A stretch of DNA of 64,000 nt from NCBI RefSeq assembly GCF_034057115.1, contig NZ_CP139195.1, positions 3,286,001-3,350,000 of the forward strand. The letters are read 5' to 3'. The stretch comes from Pseudomonas sp. AN-1 (lineage in GTDB: Bacteria > Pseudomonadota > Gammaproteobacteria > Pseudomonadales > Pseudomonadaceae). The translations under genes and the position numbers were made by a program. This document shows, in pieces, positions 9,573 through 18,259 of the stretch (positions are counted from its first letter, which is position 1; each line of letters begins with the position of its first letter). A model generated the notes under the pieces. The model saw only the letters and a list, made by a program, of their open reading frames with translations, ran no database searches and had not been told where the DNA came from.

Positions 9573-9845
9573 ATGCGCAAACCGGAACTCGCTGCCGCCG
9601 TCGCGGAAAAGACCGACCTCAGCAAGGAAGAGGCCAACCGCGTCCTCAACGCCGTGCTCGAGCAGATCACCGACGCACTGAACCGCCAGGACAGCGTCAC
9701 CCTGGTCGGCTTCGGCACCTTCCTGCAGCGCCACCGCGGCGCCCGCATGGGCAAGAACCCGCAGACCGGCGAACCCGTGAAGATCCGCGCCTGCAACACC
9801 GTGTCCTTCAAGCCGGGCAAGGCGCTGCGGGAAGCGATCAACTGA
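9573..9845 (+). CDS. HU/IHF-family DNA-binding protein
   Basis: Small nucleoid-associated protein of 90 residues. It carries the family's alpha-helical dimerisation part (MRKPELAAAVAEKTDLSKEE) and the beta-arm region with FGTF, MGKNPQTGEPVKI and a C-terminal VSFKPGKALREAIN. The Pro in the arm (KNPQTG) is the intercalating residue of HU proteins. It is not one of the classic hupA/hupB/ihf loci but matches the extra HU-like gene found in this chromosomal position in pseudomonads. An ACGAGG site precedes the ATG. It is divergent from ubiC across 230 bases. Confidence 0.93.
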   Translation: MRKPELAAAVAEKTDLSKEEANRVLNAVLEQITDALNRQDSVTLVGFGTFLQRHRGARMGKNPQTGEPVKIRACNTVSFKPGKALREAIN

Positions 9846-9850
9846 GCCCT

Positions 9851-9877
9851 GCGCCCCGGGGGATGCTCCCGGGGCGC
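9851..9877. terminator. Hairpin after HU-like gene
   Basis: GCGCCCCGGG and CCCGGGGCGC form a perfect 10-base stem around a 7-base loop, five bases after the stop codon. It lacks a strong T-tract. Confidence 0.6.
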
Positions 9878-9928
9878 TGCCATCGCGCTAGAATTCCGGC
9901 TCCCCTGCGTGACTCGCGAGGTGTCGCT

Positions 9929-10309
9929 GTGAAATTCCGCCTGCTCCTCTGGCTGCTCGGTCGTCTGCTGGCCGGCGCCAGCCGCCGCAACCCCGAATTC
10001 CGCCAGCAACTGGTCGACCGCGACCTGGTGTTCCAGCTGCAGACCCAGGACGGCCGCATCGCCCGCCACTTCGTCGTCAGGGACCAGCGCATCCGCAGCG
10101 CAGCCGGCACGGTGTCCCAGCCCGCCTTCAGCATCGCCTTCCGCAACGCCGCCTACGGCTTCGCCGCCCTGACCGCCGACAATCGCCAGCTGGCCTTCAT
10201 GCAGGGCATCCAGAACAAGGACATCCAGATCAGCGGCAATCCGGCGCTGGTGCTGTGGTTCCAGGGGCTGACCCAACTGCTCGGGCCCCAGAAGAAGCAG
10301 GCGGCGTGA
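9929..10309 (+). CDS. Conserved protein, SCP2-like sterol-carrier fold (GTG start)
   Basis: A 126-residue protein of unknown function. The N-terminus is hydrophobic ([12 protein letters not shown]) and may be a membrane anchor. The rest resembles the SCP2/helix-sheet lipid-carrier fold, with the [13 protein letters not shown] and [17 protein letters not shown] segments seen in such proteins. The start is GTG with GCGAGGTG just upstream. It follows the HU-like gene, as in other pseudomonads. The fold assignment is by pattern only; no enzymatic motif is visible. Confidence 0.7.
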   Translation: MKFRLLLWLLGRLLAGASRRNPEFRQQLVDRDLVFQLQTQDGRIARHFVVRDQRIRSAAGTVSQPAFSIAFRNAAYGFAALTADNRQLAFMQGIQNKDIQISGNPALVLWFQGLTQLLGPQKKQAA

Positions 10310-10394
10310 GCGCTGCTGTTCCTGCACGCGCGCGCCTCGTCCGTCGATGCCGTTGCGCGGCGAGCCGACCAGCCGACCATGGAGAGCTGCAAGC

Positions 10395-10778
10395 ATGATC
10401 CGATCCCTGCTGGCCATCGCCGTGGGCGCATCGCTGGGCGCGATCCTGCGCTGGGGGCTGGGCACCGCCTTCAACGCGCTGTTTCCGACCATCCCGCCTG
10501 GCACCTGGCTGGCCAACATGCTGGGCGGCTACCTGATCGGCGTGGCGCTGGCCCTGTTCGGCCAGCACCCCGGCTGGGCTCCCGAGTGGCGCCTGCTGGT
10601 GATCACCGGCTTCCTCGGCGGGCTGACCACCTTCTCGACCTTTTCCGCCGAGGTCGCCACACTGATCCAGCAGGGCCGGCTGCTGTGGGCCGGGGCCGCC
10701 ATCTCGGCGCACGTCGTCGGCTCGCTGCTCATGACGCTGCTCGGTCTGGCGACCGTGGCGCTGTTCAAGACCGCCTGA
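10395..10778 (+). CDS. crcB: Fluoride channel CrcB (Fluc)
   Basis: Small dual-topology membrane channel that exports fluoride. The 127-residue, four-helix protein has the family motifs [24 protein letters not shown] (with the conserved Asn) and the central break [15 protein letters not shown] carrying the TTFSTF signature of the ion pathway. Start [11 protein letters not shown] has GGAGAG upstream. The gene downstream by 16 bases encodes a DUF190 protein, a frequent partner. I found no fluoride riboswitch in the 85-base leader. Confidence 0.95.
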   Translation: MIRSLLAIAVGASLGAILRWGLGTAFNALFPTIPPGTWLANMLGGYLIGVALALFGQHPGWAPEWRLLVITGFLGGLTTFSTFSAEVATLIQQGRLLWAGAAISAHVVGSLLMTLLGLATVALFKTA

Positions 10779-10794
10779 CCGGGAGGGCGATCGC

Positions 10795-11118
10795 ATGCAG
10801 GGTTATCAACTGACCTTCTTCACGCAGCAGGATCGCCGGCACGGCGCCTTGCCGCTGGGCGAGTGGCTGATGCAGGAGGCGCGCAGGCTCGGTGTCCGCG
10901 GCGCCACCCTGATCGCCGCCGCCGAAGGCTTCGGCCATACGGGCCGGCTGCACTCGGCGCGCTTCTTCGAACTGGCCGCCCAGCCCATCGAGGTGACGAT
11001 GGCGCTCACCGCAAGCGAGGCCGAGCAGCTGTTCCAGCGTCTGCGCGAAGAGAAGATCGACGTGTTCTACGTGAAGACGCCGATCGAGTTCGGCATGAGC
11101 GGCGACGGCAGCCCCTGA
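10795..11118 (+). CDS. DUF190 family protein
   Basis: A 107-residue cytosolic protein of the DUF190 family, which has a ferredoxin-like, PII-like fold and is often encoded beside crcB. Visible family features are QGYQLTFFTQQD at the start, GATLIAAAEGFGHTGRLHS in the middle and a C-terminal VFYVKTPIEFG. It is probably translated with crcB (16-base gap, GGGAGG site). A role in fluoride or ion-channel control is inferred from the pairing only. Confidence 0.85.
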   Translation: MQGYQLTFFTQQDRRHGALPLGEWLMQEARRLGVRGATLIAAAEGFGHTGRLHSARFFELAAQPIEVTMALTASEAEQLFQRLREEKIDVFYVKTPIEFGMSGDGSP

Positions 11119-11145
11119 AAACGCTTCATCTCCCCGCGAACGGGC

Positions 11146-11171
11146 CACGATAGCGGCCGCTATCGTGTTTT
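11146..11171. terminator. Terminator between DUF190 gene and recG
   Basis: A perfect 22-base palindrome, CACGATAGCGG plus its complement, is followed by TTTT. It lies between convergent genes and can serve the DUF190 side and, less clearly, recG. Confidence 0.85.
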
Positions 11172-11197
11172 CCGCCCCGGCCAGCCGCGCTCCGGAC

Positions 11198-13276
11198 TCA
11201 CACCTGCCCGTACTGCTGCCCATGCCTGAGCCAGCGCTCGAGCAGCGGGCTGACGTGCTGCGGCCAGCGCGCCAGCAGGGTCTGCGCCGCCTCGCGCACC
11301 TCGGGCAAGAGGTCGGCATCGCGCAGCAGGTCGGCGACCTTGAACTGCAGCAGGCCGGTCTGGCGGGTGCCGAGCATCTCGCCGGGGCCGCGCAGCTCGA
11401 GGTCCTTCTCGGCGATGACGAAGCCGTCGCTGGTCTCGCGCATGATCGCCAGGCGCTCGCGGCCCAGGTGCGACAGCGGTGCGTGGTAGAGCAGCACGCA
11501 GTGGCTGACCGCGCTGCCGCGGCCGACCCGGCCGCGCAGCTGGTGCAGCTGCGACAGGCCGAGGCGCTCGGGGTTCTCGATGATCATCAGGCTGGCGTTG
11601 GGCACGTCGACGCCGACCTCGATCACCGTGGTGGCGACCAGGAGCTGCAGCTCGCCGGCCTTGAACTGCTCCATCACCGCGGCCTTCTCGGCCGGCTTCA
11701 TGCGCCCGTGGATCAGGCCGACGCGCAGCTCGCCGAGGGCGGCGGAGAGTTCCTCGAAGGTGCTCTGCGCCGCCTGGCAGGTCAGCTCCTCGGATTCCTC
11801 GATCAGCGTGCACACCCAGTAGGCCTGGCGGCCCTCCAGGCAGGCGGCGCGCACCCGCTCGACCACTTCCAGGCGCCGGCTGTCGGCGATCACCAGGGTG
11901 GTCACCGGCGTGCGCCCGGGCGGTAGCTCGTCGAGGATCGAGGTGTCGAGGTCGGCGTAGGCGCTCATCGCCAGGGTGCGCGGGATGGGCGTGGCGGTCA
12001 TGATCAGCTGGTGCGGGCACAGGCGACCGTCGACGCCCTTCTGGCGCAGCGCCAGGCGCTGCTGCACGCCGAAGCGGTGCTGCTCGTCGATGATCGCCAG
12101 GGCCAGGTTCCTGAACTGCACCTCGTCCTGGAACAGCGCGTGGGTGCCGACCACCATGGGCGCGCCGGCGGCGATGCGCTCCAGGGCGCTGGCGCGCGCC
12201 TTGCCCTTGAGCTTGCCGGCCAGCCAGGCGACCTCGATGCCCAGCGGCGCCAGCCACTTGCCGAAGTTGAGGAAGTGCTGCTCGGCGAGGATCTCGGTGG
12301 GCGCCATCAGCGCCACCTGGTAGCCGGCCTCGATGGCCTGCAGGGCGGCCAGCGCGGCGACCACGGTCTTGCCGGCGCCGACGTCGCCCTGCACCAGGCG
12401 CAGCATCGGCGCGGCCTGCGCCAGGTCCCAGGCGATCTCGGCGGCGACCCGCTGCTGCGCGCCGGTGGGGGCGAAGCCGAGCCCGGCGAGGAACTGCGCC
12501 GGCAGGCGCACGGCCTTGGGCAGCGGCGGCGCCTGCTGGGCGCGGATGCTCTCGCGCAGGCGCTGCAGCGACAGCTGGTGGGTCAGCAGCTCCTCGAAGG
12601 CCAGGCGGTGCTGCGCCCAGTGGCGGCCCTCGGCGAGCTCCTCCAGATCGGCGTCCGGCGGCGGGCGGTGCAGGTAGCGGATGGCGTCGGCCAGCGGCGC
12701 CAATTGGTACTGGCGGGCCAGCTCGGTCGGCAGCCAGTCGGGCAGGCTGCGCCCGTCGAGGGCGTGCAGCGCCTGCTGGCTGAGGGCGCGCAGGCGCTGC
12801 TGGGTGAGGCCCTCGGTGCTCGGATAGATCGGCGTGAGGCTCTGCTCGACCCGCCCGGACGGCTCGTCGGCGCCGAGGGCGCGGTATTCGGGGTGGTAGA
12901 TCTCCAGGCCGGTGGCGCCGGGGCGCACCTCGCCGTAGCAGCGCAGGTGGGTGCCGCGCTTGAGACCGTCTTTCTGCGCCTGGCTGAAGTGGAAGAAGCG
13001 CAGGCTGAGGGTGCCGGTGGCGTCCTGCAGGCGCACCAGCAGGCTGCGCCGGCGGCCCATGGTCACCTCGGCGCCGCTGACCACGCCTTCCACCACGGCA
13101 TCGCCGCCCGGGCGCAGGGCGGCGATCGGGGTGACCCGGGTGCGGTCCTGGTAGCGCAGCGGCAGGTGGAACAGCACGTCCTGCAGGGTCTCCAGACCGA
13201 CCCTGGCAAGCTTCTCGGCCAGCGCCGGACCGACGCCCTTGAGCGTGGTGACGGCGACGCGCGCCAGTTCGGTCAT
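11198..13276 (-). CDS. recG: ATP-dependent DNA helicase RecG
   Basis: Double-strand-specific translocase that remodels stalled forks and Holliday junctions. From MTELARVAVTTLKGVGP the product is 692 residues, the normal length. An N-terminal wedge/OB domain (about 1-250, starting with the helix-hairpin LKGVGPALAEKL) precedes the helicase core: Walker A GDVGAGKT near residue 300, DEQH near 396, and motif VI region QLRGRVGRG near 570. The start codon overlaps the oxyR stop as ATGA, so the two are translationally coupled. A much longer open frame runs upstream through oxyR but is a shadow. Confidence 0.97.
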   Translation of the reverse strand: MTELARVAVTTLKGVGPALAEKLARVGLETLQDVLFHLPLRYQDRTRVTPIAALRPGGDAVVEGVVSGAEVTMGRRRSLLVRLQDATGTLSLRFFHFSQAQKDGLKRGTHLRCYGEVRPGATGLEIYHPEYRALGADEPSGRVEQSLTPIYPSTEGLTQQRLRALSQQALHALDGRSLPDWLPTELARQYQLAPLADAIRYLHRPPPDADLEELAEGRHWAQHRLAFEELLTHQLSLQRLRESIRAQQAPPLPKAVRLPAQFLAGLGFAPTGAQQRVAAEIAWDLAQAAPMLRLVQGDVGAGKTVVAALAALQAIEAGYQVALMAPTEILAEQHFLNFGKWLAPLGIEVAWLAGKLKGKARASALERIAAGAPMVVGTHALFQDEVQFRNLALAIIDEQHRFGVQQRLALRQKGVDGRLCPHQLIMTATPIPRTLAMSAYADLDTSILDELPPGRTPVTTLVIADSRRLEVVERVRAACLEGRQAYWVCTLIEESEELTCQAAQSTFEELSAALGELRVGLIHGRMKPAEKAAVMEQFKAGELQLLVATTVIEVGVDVPNASLMIIENPERLGLSQLHQLRGRVGRGSAVSHCVLLYHAPLSHLGRERLAIMRETSDGFVIAEKDLELRGPGEMLGTRQTGLLQFKVADLLRDADLLPEVREAAQTLLARWPQHVSPLLERWLRHGQQYGQV

Positions 13277-14211
13277 GCCGGCTGGGCCGCCTGCGCCCCT
13301 TGCGGCGGGTGGCTCAGCGAGCACAGGCGCACGGCGTCGACCAGCACGTCGATGGCCTTGGGCCGCGGGAAGCTGGCGCGCCAGGCGATGGCCACGCTGC
13401 GGTAGGGCACCGGCGGGCTGAGCGGGCGGATGGCGATCACCCCCGGCGCGTAGTGGTGGCTGTCCACCGCGGTGAACGGCAGCACCGACACGCCGAGGCC
13501 CGAGGCGACCATGTGGCGGATGGTTTCCAGCGAGCTGGACTCGACGGTGGTGTGCGGGTGGGCCTCGCTGCCCTTGCGGGTGGTCGGGCAGGCTTCCAGC
13601 ACCTGGTCGCGGAAGCAGTGGCCCTCGCCGAGCAGCAGCAGGCTCTTGTCGTTGAGCATCTCGGCATCGATGCTGGCCCGCGCGGTCCACGGGTGCTCGG
13701 CGGGCATCACCACGTAGAACGGCTCGTCGTACAGCGGCTTGGTCAGCACGTCGGCTTCCTGGAACGGCAGGGCGATGATGATCGCGTCCAGCTCGCCGGT
13801 GCGCAGCTTGTCGCGCAGCACGTGGGTGAAGTTTTCCTCGATGTACAGCGGCATGTCGGGGGCGATCTTGTGCAGCTGCGGGATCAGGTGGGGGAACAGG
13901 TAGGGGCCGACGGTGTAGATGGCGCCGACCTTGAGCGGGGCGGCCAGCTGGTTCTTGCCGGCCTGGGCCAGTTCGCGGATGCCCTGGGCCTGCTCGAGGA
14001 CCTTCTGCGCCTGGGCGACGATGCCCTCGCCGACCGGGGTCAGGCGCACCGCGCTCTTGCTGCGCTCGAAGATCAGTACACCCAGCTCGTCCTCGAGCTT
14101 CTTCACGCCGACCGACAGGGTCGGCTGGCTGACGTGGCAACGCTCGGCGGCGCGGCCGAAGTGCTGTTCCTGGGCAAGGGTGACGATATAGCGCAGTTCC
14201 GTGAGTGTCAT
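13273..14211 (-). CDS. oxyR: Hydrogen peroxide-responsive regulator OxyR
   Basis: LysR-type activator of peroxide defence. The 312-residue protein has an N-terminal winged helix (MTLTELRYIVTLAQEQHFGR, QPTLSVGVKKLE) and an effector domain. The two redox cysteines are Cys199 and Cys208 in LGEGHCFRDQVLEACP, at the same positions as in E. coli OxyR, so disulphide switching should be intact. The start at 14211 follows the usual OxyR N-terminus. The gene is the first of an oxyR-recG pair with a 4-base overlap. Its presence in a window that also encodes a secreted heme peroxidase is probably coincidental. Confidence 0.97.
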   Translation of the reverse strand: MTLTELRYIVTLAQEQHFGRAAERCHVSQPTLSVGVKKLEDELGVLIFERSKSAVRLTPVGEGIVAQAQKVLEQAQGIRELAQAGKNQLAAPLKVGAIYTVGPYLFPHLIPQLHKIAPDMPLYIEENFTHVLRDKLRTGELDAIIIALPFQEADVLTKPLYDEPFYVVMPAEHPWTARASIDAEMLNDKSLLLLGEGHCFRDQVLEACPTTRKGSEAHPHTTVESSSLETIRHMVASGLGVSVLPFTAVDSHHYAPGVIAIRPLSPPVPYRSVAIAWRASFPRPKAIDVLVDAVRLCSLSHPPQGAQAAQPA

Positions 14212-14297
14212 AGCGAATATCCATTGAGATGCCCCCAAGCATAGCGGCTGTCTTCAATGGAACCAACCGCCCGCGGCAAGGCGGGCGGCTGGCGCTT

Positions 14298-15047
14298 TCA
14301 GCGGCGCTCCAGCGAGTAGACGAAGGGCGCCACCACCTCGAGGCGGCCATCGCGCAGCAGCTCGGCCGGCGGCGCCGGCAGCGGCTGGGCGCGGCGGATC
14401 ATCTGCAGGGTGGCGCGGTCCAGGCTGGCGCTGCCGGACTTGCCGGCCAGTTCGAAGCTCAGCACCTTGCCCTGGCCGTCGACCACGAAGCGCAGCCGGA
14501 CCACGCCCTCCTGGCCGCGCCGGCGCGCATCGTCGGGATAGCGCTTGTGGCGGTTGAGATGGGCGAGCAGGCGGCTCTGCCAGCTGGCCTTGGCCTGGGA
14601 CGGCGCCGGGCTGCCGGCCTGCGGACTCGGCTGGGCGGCCGGCCTGGCGTCCGGGGCGGGCGCACTGCTCTCGACCGGCGCGGGGTTCGGCGGGGTCGGC
14701 AGCGGCGGCTGCGGCCTGGGCTCGGGTCTGGGTTCCGGCTTGGGCTTGGGCGGCTGCGGGCGCGGCTTGGGCGGTGGCGGCGGCAGGGCCAGCCTGGGCT
14801 TGGGCGCCTCGATCACCCTGGGCTGCGGCGGCGGCTCGGGGGCGCGCACCGGCTCGGGCGGCGGTGGCGGCGCGGCCGGTGGGGCCGGAGGTGCCGGCGG
14901 CAGCTCGATGAGCATGGCCGGCGGCGGCAGTTCGACCGGCGCGGCCTGCGGCTGCCAGTACAGCGACCAGGCGGCCACGCCGACGTGGGCGCCGAGCACC
15001 AGCAGCAGGCTGAGGCCCCAGCGGGGCAGGCTGCGCGCGCGGCTCAT
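14298..15047 (-). CDS. tonB: Energy transducer TonB
   Basis: Periplasm-spanning protein that transfers energy from ExbB-ExbD to outer-membrane receptors. Residues 10-30 form the single N-terminal membrane anchor. Residues about 38-170 are a Pro-rich spacer (PPAPPAAPPPPPEPV, Lys-Pro repeats). The C-terminal domain begins near 175 with YPDDARRRGQEGVVRLRF, followed by FELAGKSGSASLD. At 249 residues it is of usual length. It overlaps exbD by 4 bases (ATGA), the last gene of the exbB-exbD-tonB operon. Confidence 0.95.
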   Translation of the reverse strand: MSRARSLPRWGLSLLLVLGAHVGVAAWSLYWQPQAAPVELPPPAMLIELPPAPPAPPAAPPPPPEPVRAPEPPPQPRVIEAPKPRLALPPPPPKPRPQPPKPKPEPRPEPRPQPPLPTPPNPAPVESSAPAPDARPAAQPSPQAGSPAPSQAKASWQSRLLAHLNRHKRYPDDARRRGQEGVVRLRFVVDGQGKVLSFELAGKSGSASLDRATLQMIRRAQPLPAPPAELLRDGRLEVVAPFVYSLERR

Positions 15048-15469
15048 GGGCGGCCGACCGTTTCCAGGCCGACCAGGCCGATCTTCAGGTAGCCGGCGCC
15101 GCGCAGCAGGTCCATCACTTCCATCAGGCGGGCGTAGTCGACCTCCTGGTCACCGCGGATGAAGATGGTCTGCTCCTTGTCGCCGCCGGTCTGGCGGTCC
15201 AGGGCGGCGCCGAGCTGCTCGGCGAGCACCGCGTCGTTGCCCAGGTGCAGGCTGCGGTCCTCCTTGATGCTCAGGTACACCGGCTGCTCGGGGCGCGGCT
15301 GCGGCGTGGCGGTGGAGGCGGGCAGGTCGACCTTGACGTCGACGGTGGCCAGCGGCGCGGCGACCATGAAGATGATCAGCAGCACCAGCATCACGTCGAT
15401 GAACGGGGTGACGTTGATCTCGTGGGATTCCTGCAGCTCGTCGCTGCCCTCGTTGAGGTGCATGCCCAT
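15044..15469 (-). CDS. exbD: Biopolymer transport protein ExbD
   Basis: Inner-membrane subunit of the Ton motor. The 141-residue protein has one transmembrane helix near residues 22-42 (INVTPFIDVMLVLLIIFMV), which contains the conserved Asp of the proton path, and a periplasmic C-terminal domain. It starts 3 bases after the exbB stop and overlaps tonB by 4 bases. Confidence 0.96.
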   Translation of the reverse strand: MGMHLNEGSDELQESHEINVTPFIDVMLVLLIIFMVAAPLATVDVKVDLPASTATPQPRPEQPVYLSIKEDRSLHLGNDAVLAEQLGAALDRQTGGDKEQTIFIRGDQEVDYARLMEVMDLLRGAGYLKIGLVGLETVGRP

Positions 15470-15472
15470 GGC

Positions 15473-16390
15473 TCAGCCCACCTTGACCACGTGCGGGGTG
15501 GCGGCGCTGCGCGGCGCGGCGGCCGGCGGCTGGCGGTCGAGGTCGCGGCTGACCAGCAGCAGCACCTGGGCGGAGATGTCGGCGACCTGCGCCTTGTAGC
15601 CGGCGATCGAGCGGGCGAACACGTTGTAGATCACCACCGCGGGGATCGCCGCGACCAGGCCGAGGGCGGTGGCCAGCAGGGCCTCGGCGATGCCGGGGGC
15701 GACCACCGCGAGGTTGGTGGTCTGCGACTTGGCGATGCCGATGAAGCTGTTCATGATGCCCCACACGGTGCCGAACAGGCCGACGAACGGCGAGGTGGAG
15801 CCGATGGTGGCCAGCACCCCGGTGCCGGTGCTCATCTTGCGCCCGCTGGCGGCGACCAGGCGCTCGAGGCGGAAGCTGACGCGCTCCTTGATGCCTTCCT
15901 TCTCGGTCAGGTTGGCCGACAGGCGCAGCTCGTCCTGGGCGTCCTCGATCAGCAGCGCGCTGAAGCTGTGCCTGGCCTGGGCCTGCTCGGCGGCCTCGTC
16001 GAGGCTGCGCAGGCCCTTGAGGTCGGCCAGCTCGCCGCGCAGGCGGCGGCGCGCGCCGAGCAGCTCGAGGCCCTTGGCCAGCCAGATGGTCCAGGTCACC
16101 ACCGAGGCCAGCAGCAGGCCGATCATCACCCCCTTCACCACCACGTCGGCGCCCTGGTACATGCCCCAGGGCGACAGGTCGTGGATCGGGGCGGCGGCCG
16201 CCTCGACCGGGCCGGCCTGCGGGGCTGCAGCGGCGACCGGCGCGGCGCTGGCGGTCGCCGCTGGGGCCGGCTGTTCGGCGAGCGCGACCGGCGCCAGCAG
16301 CAGGCCGGCGAGCAGCGCGGCCATGGCCGGCAGGCGGCGCACGCGGGAAGAGAGCAGGGTGGGCGAGGGGGAGGCGGTGGGTGCGTTCAT
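15473..16390 (-). CDS. exbB: TonB-system proton channel subunit ExbB
   Basis: MotA/TolQ/ExbB-type proton channel. The 305-residue form has a signal-like N-terminus and an Ala/Pro-rich periplasmic extension (about 1-95) before the first core helix (VMIGLLLASVVTWTIWL). The two further helices carry GLFGTVWGIMNSF and LVAAIPAVVIYNVFAR. The extended N-terminus is common in Pseudomonas ExbB. It is the first gene of exbB-exbD-tonB and lies behind a promoter with a possible Fur site. Confidence 0.95.
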   Translation of the reverse strand: MNAPTASPSPTLLSSRVRRLPAMAALLAGLLLAPVALAEQPAPAATASAAPVAAAAPQAGPVEAAAAPIHDLSPWGMYQGADVVVKGVMIGLLLASVVTWTIWLAKGLELLGARRRLRGELADLKGLRSLDEAAEQAQARHSFSALLIEDAQDELRLSANLTEKEGIKERVSFRLERLVAASGRKMSTGTGVLATIGSTSPFVGLFGTVWGIMNSFIGIAKSQTTNLAVVAPGIAEALLATALGLVAAIPAVVIYNVFARSIAGYKAQVADISAQVLLLVSRDLDRQPPAAAPRSAATPHVVKVG

Positions 16391-16460
16391 GCGGGCCGGA
16401 CCTGTCGATGGATAGGGGGAGCGGGCGCCGCCAGGACCGGCGCGCAGGAGTCAGGGCGAC

Positions 16461-16496
16461 ATTATTGCAAATGTTTCTTGTTTGTAAATCATTATG
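16461..16496 (-). promoter_or_regulatory. exbB promoter with candidate Fur box
   Basis: On the minus strand TTTACA (16483-16488) is followed after 16 bases by AATAAT (16461-16466), a good sigma70 pair. Overlapping the -35, bases 16478-16496 include AATCATTAT, the right half of the Fur consensus; the left half is poor (about 12 of 19 matches overall). Iron control of exbB-exbD-tonB is known in relatives, which supports the reading. Confidence 0.5.
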
Positions 16497-16588
16497 CGTG
16501 GTTTTGCGGGCGCAGCCTGCGGCAATCCGGCCTGCCGCGACAGCGCTCTGCCGCGCTATCCTCGGTGCTTTTCCCCCGGAGGATCGCG

Positions 16589-17449
16589 ATGTCCGTTTCC
16601 CCTAGCGTGGTGATCGCCGGCTGCGGCGATGTCGGCAGTCGCCTCGGCCTGCAGCTGCAGGCGGCGGGCTGGTCGGTGTACGGCCTGCGCCGCGACGTCG
16701 CGGCGCTGCCGGCCGGCCTGCTGCCGCTGGCCGCCGACCTACTGCAGGCCGACTGCCCGGCGCAGTGGCCGGCCTGCGCGCCGGACTACCTGGTGTACTG
16801 CGCCACCCCGGCCAGCTCCGAGGAGAGCGCCTACCGCGCCACCTACGTCGACGGCCTGCGCCATGTGCTGGGCTGGCTGGAACAGCGCGGCCAGCGCCCG
16901 CGGCGCCTGCTGTTCGTCTCCAGCACCGGGGTGTACGGCCAGCAGGATGGCGAGTGGGTCGACGAGAGCTCGCCCTGCCAGCCGGCGAACTGGTCGGGGC
17001 GGGTGCTGCTGGAGGCCGAGGCGCTGGCGCTGGGCGGCGGCCTGCCCGCCAGCGTGGTGCGCCTGGCCGGCATCTACGGTCCGGGGCGGCGCTGGCTGCT
17101 CAGCCAGGTGCGCGCCGGCTACCGGGTGGCAGAGGTGCCGCCGCTGTACGGCAACCGCATCCACGCCGAGGATGCCGCCGGCCTGCTCGCCTGCCTGCTG
17201 CAGGCCGACGCCCGCGGGGTGGCGCTGGAGGCGGTGTACCTGGGGGTGGACGACGAGCCGGCGCCGCTGGCCGAGGTGGTCGCCTGGCTGCGCGAGCGCC
17301 TGGGGGTGAGCCACTGGGCGGCGGAGTCGGCCAGCCGGCGCGCCGGCAGCAAGCGCTGCAGCAACGCGCGGGCCCGCGCACTGGGCTGGGTGCCGCGCTA
17401 CCCGAGCTGGCGCGAGGGCTACGCGGCGCTGCTGGACGCCGGCGAGTAG
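16589..17449 (+). CDS. NAD-dependent epimerase/dehydratase family protein (YeeZ-like SDR)
   Basis: Extended short-chain dehydrogenase of 286 residues. It begins with a Rossmann signature (VVIAGCGDVGSRLGLQL). The middle part has the serine triad member and loop LFVSSTGVYGQQDGEWVDE, and VRLAGIYGPGR follows. The GCGDVG glycine pattern and overall layout resemble YeeZ, a nucleotide-sugar-type SDR of unknown substrate. The usual catalytic Tyr-xxx-Lys is not evident where expected (NWSGRVLLEAE replaces it), so activity as a standard dehydrogenase is doubtful. CCGGAGGA precedes the ATG. It is divergent from exbB. Confidence 0.8.
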   Translation: MSVSPSVVIAGCGDVGSRLGLQLQAAGWSVYGLRRDVAALPAGLLPLAADLLQADCPAQWPACAPDYLVYCATPASSEESAYRATYVDGLRHVLGWLEQRGQRPRRLLFVSSTGVYGQQDGEWVDESSPCQPANWSGRVLLEAEALALGGGLPASVVRLAGIYGPGRRWLLSQVRAGYRVAEVPPLYGNRIHAEDAAGLLACLLQADARGVALEAVYLGVDDEPAPLAEVVAWLRERLGVSHWAAESASRRAGSKRCSNARARALGWVPRYPSWREGYAALLDAGE

Positions 17450-17456
17450 CGCGGCC

Positions 17457-18191
17457 TCAGTCGCGCTCAAGCAGCCAGGCGCGGCGGCCGGGGCGGTACT
17501 GCGGCAGCTCCTGGTGCAGCGCCTGGTTGTCGGCGACGAAGATGCTCAGCTCGTCGCCCTCCAGGCGGAACAGCCATTCGCGGCCCTGCTCGGCGTTCTG
17601 CAGCCAGAGCAGCTCGTGCTCGTCGCTGCGCGTCGCGCAGTCGCCGGACAGGCACAGGGCGTACTGCTCGACGCCGGGCAGGCCCTCGACGCGGCCGTCC
17701 GGGTGGAAGCGCACCTGGCCGTCGCGGCCGTCGCCCTCGCGGATCTCCCAGTCGCCGCCGAGCAGGGCGGCGTACAGCGCCTGCTCGAAGGTCTGGCCGG
17801 GCAGCTCGTCGTCGGCCGCGGCGGTGGCGACGAAACGCTGCTCGGGGGCGCTGGCGCTGGGCTGCTGGACCAGCTCGTCGCCGTCGAGGGCGAGGCTTTC
17901 CTGCAGGTCGCGGTTGAAGGTCACCTGCCAGCGCCGCTCGGCGCTGCCGGCCAGGTGGCCCTCGGCGACGTCGACGCCGTTGCTCGACCAGGCGGTGTGG
18001 CGCTGCGGGGCGAAGCGCCATTCCAGGGTGGGACCGTAGGCCAGCAGGGCCTCGCGCAGGCGGCCGTTGTCGCTGGCGGCGTCGATGGCGTTCTGGTTGA
18101 TCCAGGTCCCGGCGATGTCGTCCGGGCCGCTGGCGCAGCCGCCGAGCAGGGCGCTGCACAGCAGCAGGGTCAGGGGAAGGGCATGGCGCAT
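17457..18191 (-). CDS. Putative lipoprotein of unknown function
   Basis: A 244-residue protein with a lipoprotein signal peptide: MRHALPLTLLLCSALLGGCASG, cleavage before Cys19 after the LLGG lipobox. Gly at +3 and the absence of Asp at +2 suggest outer-membrane sorting. The mature part is acidic, with an early GTWINQN segment and later WLFRLEGDELSIFVADN, and no recognised enzymatic motif. AAAGGA precedes the ATG. It lies 68 bases downstream of ridA on the same strand and converges with the SDR gene 7 bases away. Confidence 0.75.
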   Translation of the reverse strand: MRHALPLTLLLCSALLGGCASGPDDIAGTWINQNAIDAASDNGRLREALLAYGPTLEWRFAPQRHTAWSSNGVDVAEGHLAGSAERRWQVTFNRDLQESLALDGDELVQQPSASAPEQRFVATAAADDELPGQTFEQALYAALLGGDWEIREGDGRDGQVRFHPDGRVEGLPGVEQYALCLSGDCATRSDEHELLWLQNAEQGREWLFRLEGDELSIFVADNQALHQELPQYRPGRRAWLLERD

Positions 18192-18259
18192 GCGGGCGTC
18201 CTTTCCGGAAGGGTACGGGGACAGCGGGAGCCGCGGCGGCGGGCGCCGCGGCCGGGGCA

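Noticed and set aside
10310-10394. Fluoride riboswitch before crcB
   Set aside because: The conserved crcB-motif bases are not present in the 85-base leader.
11198-14350. A RecG frame extended through oxyR
   Set aside because: RecG similarity begins at 13276 with the normal length; the extension is a shadow of oxyR.
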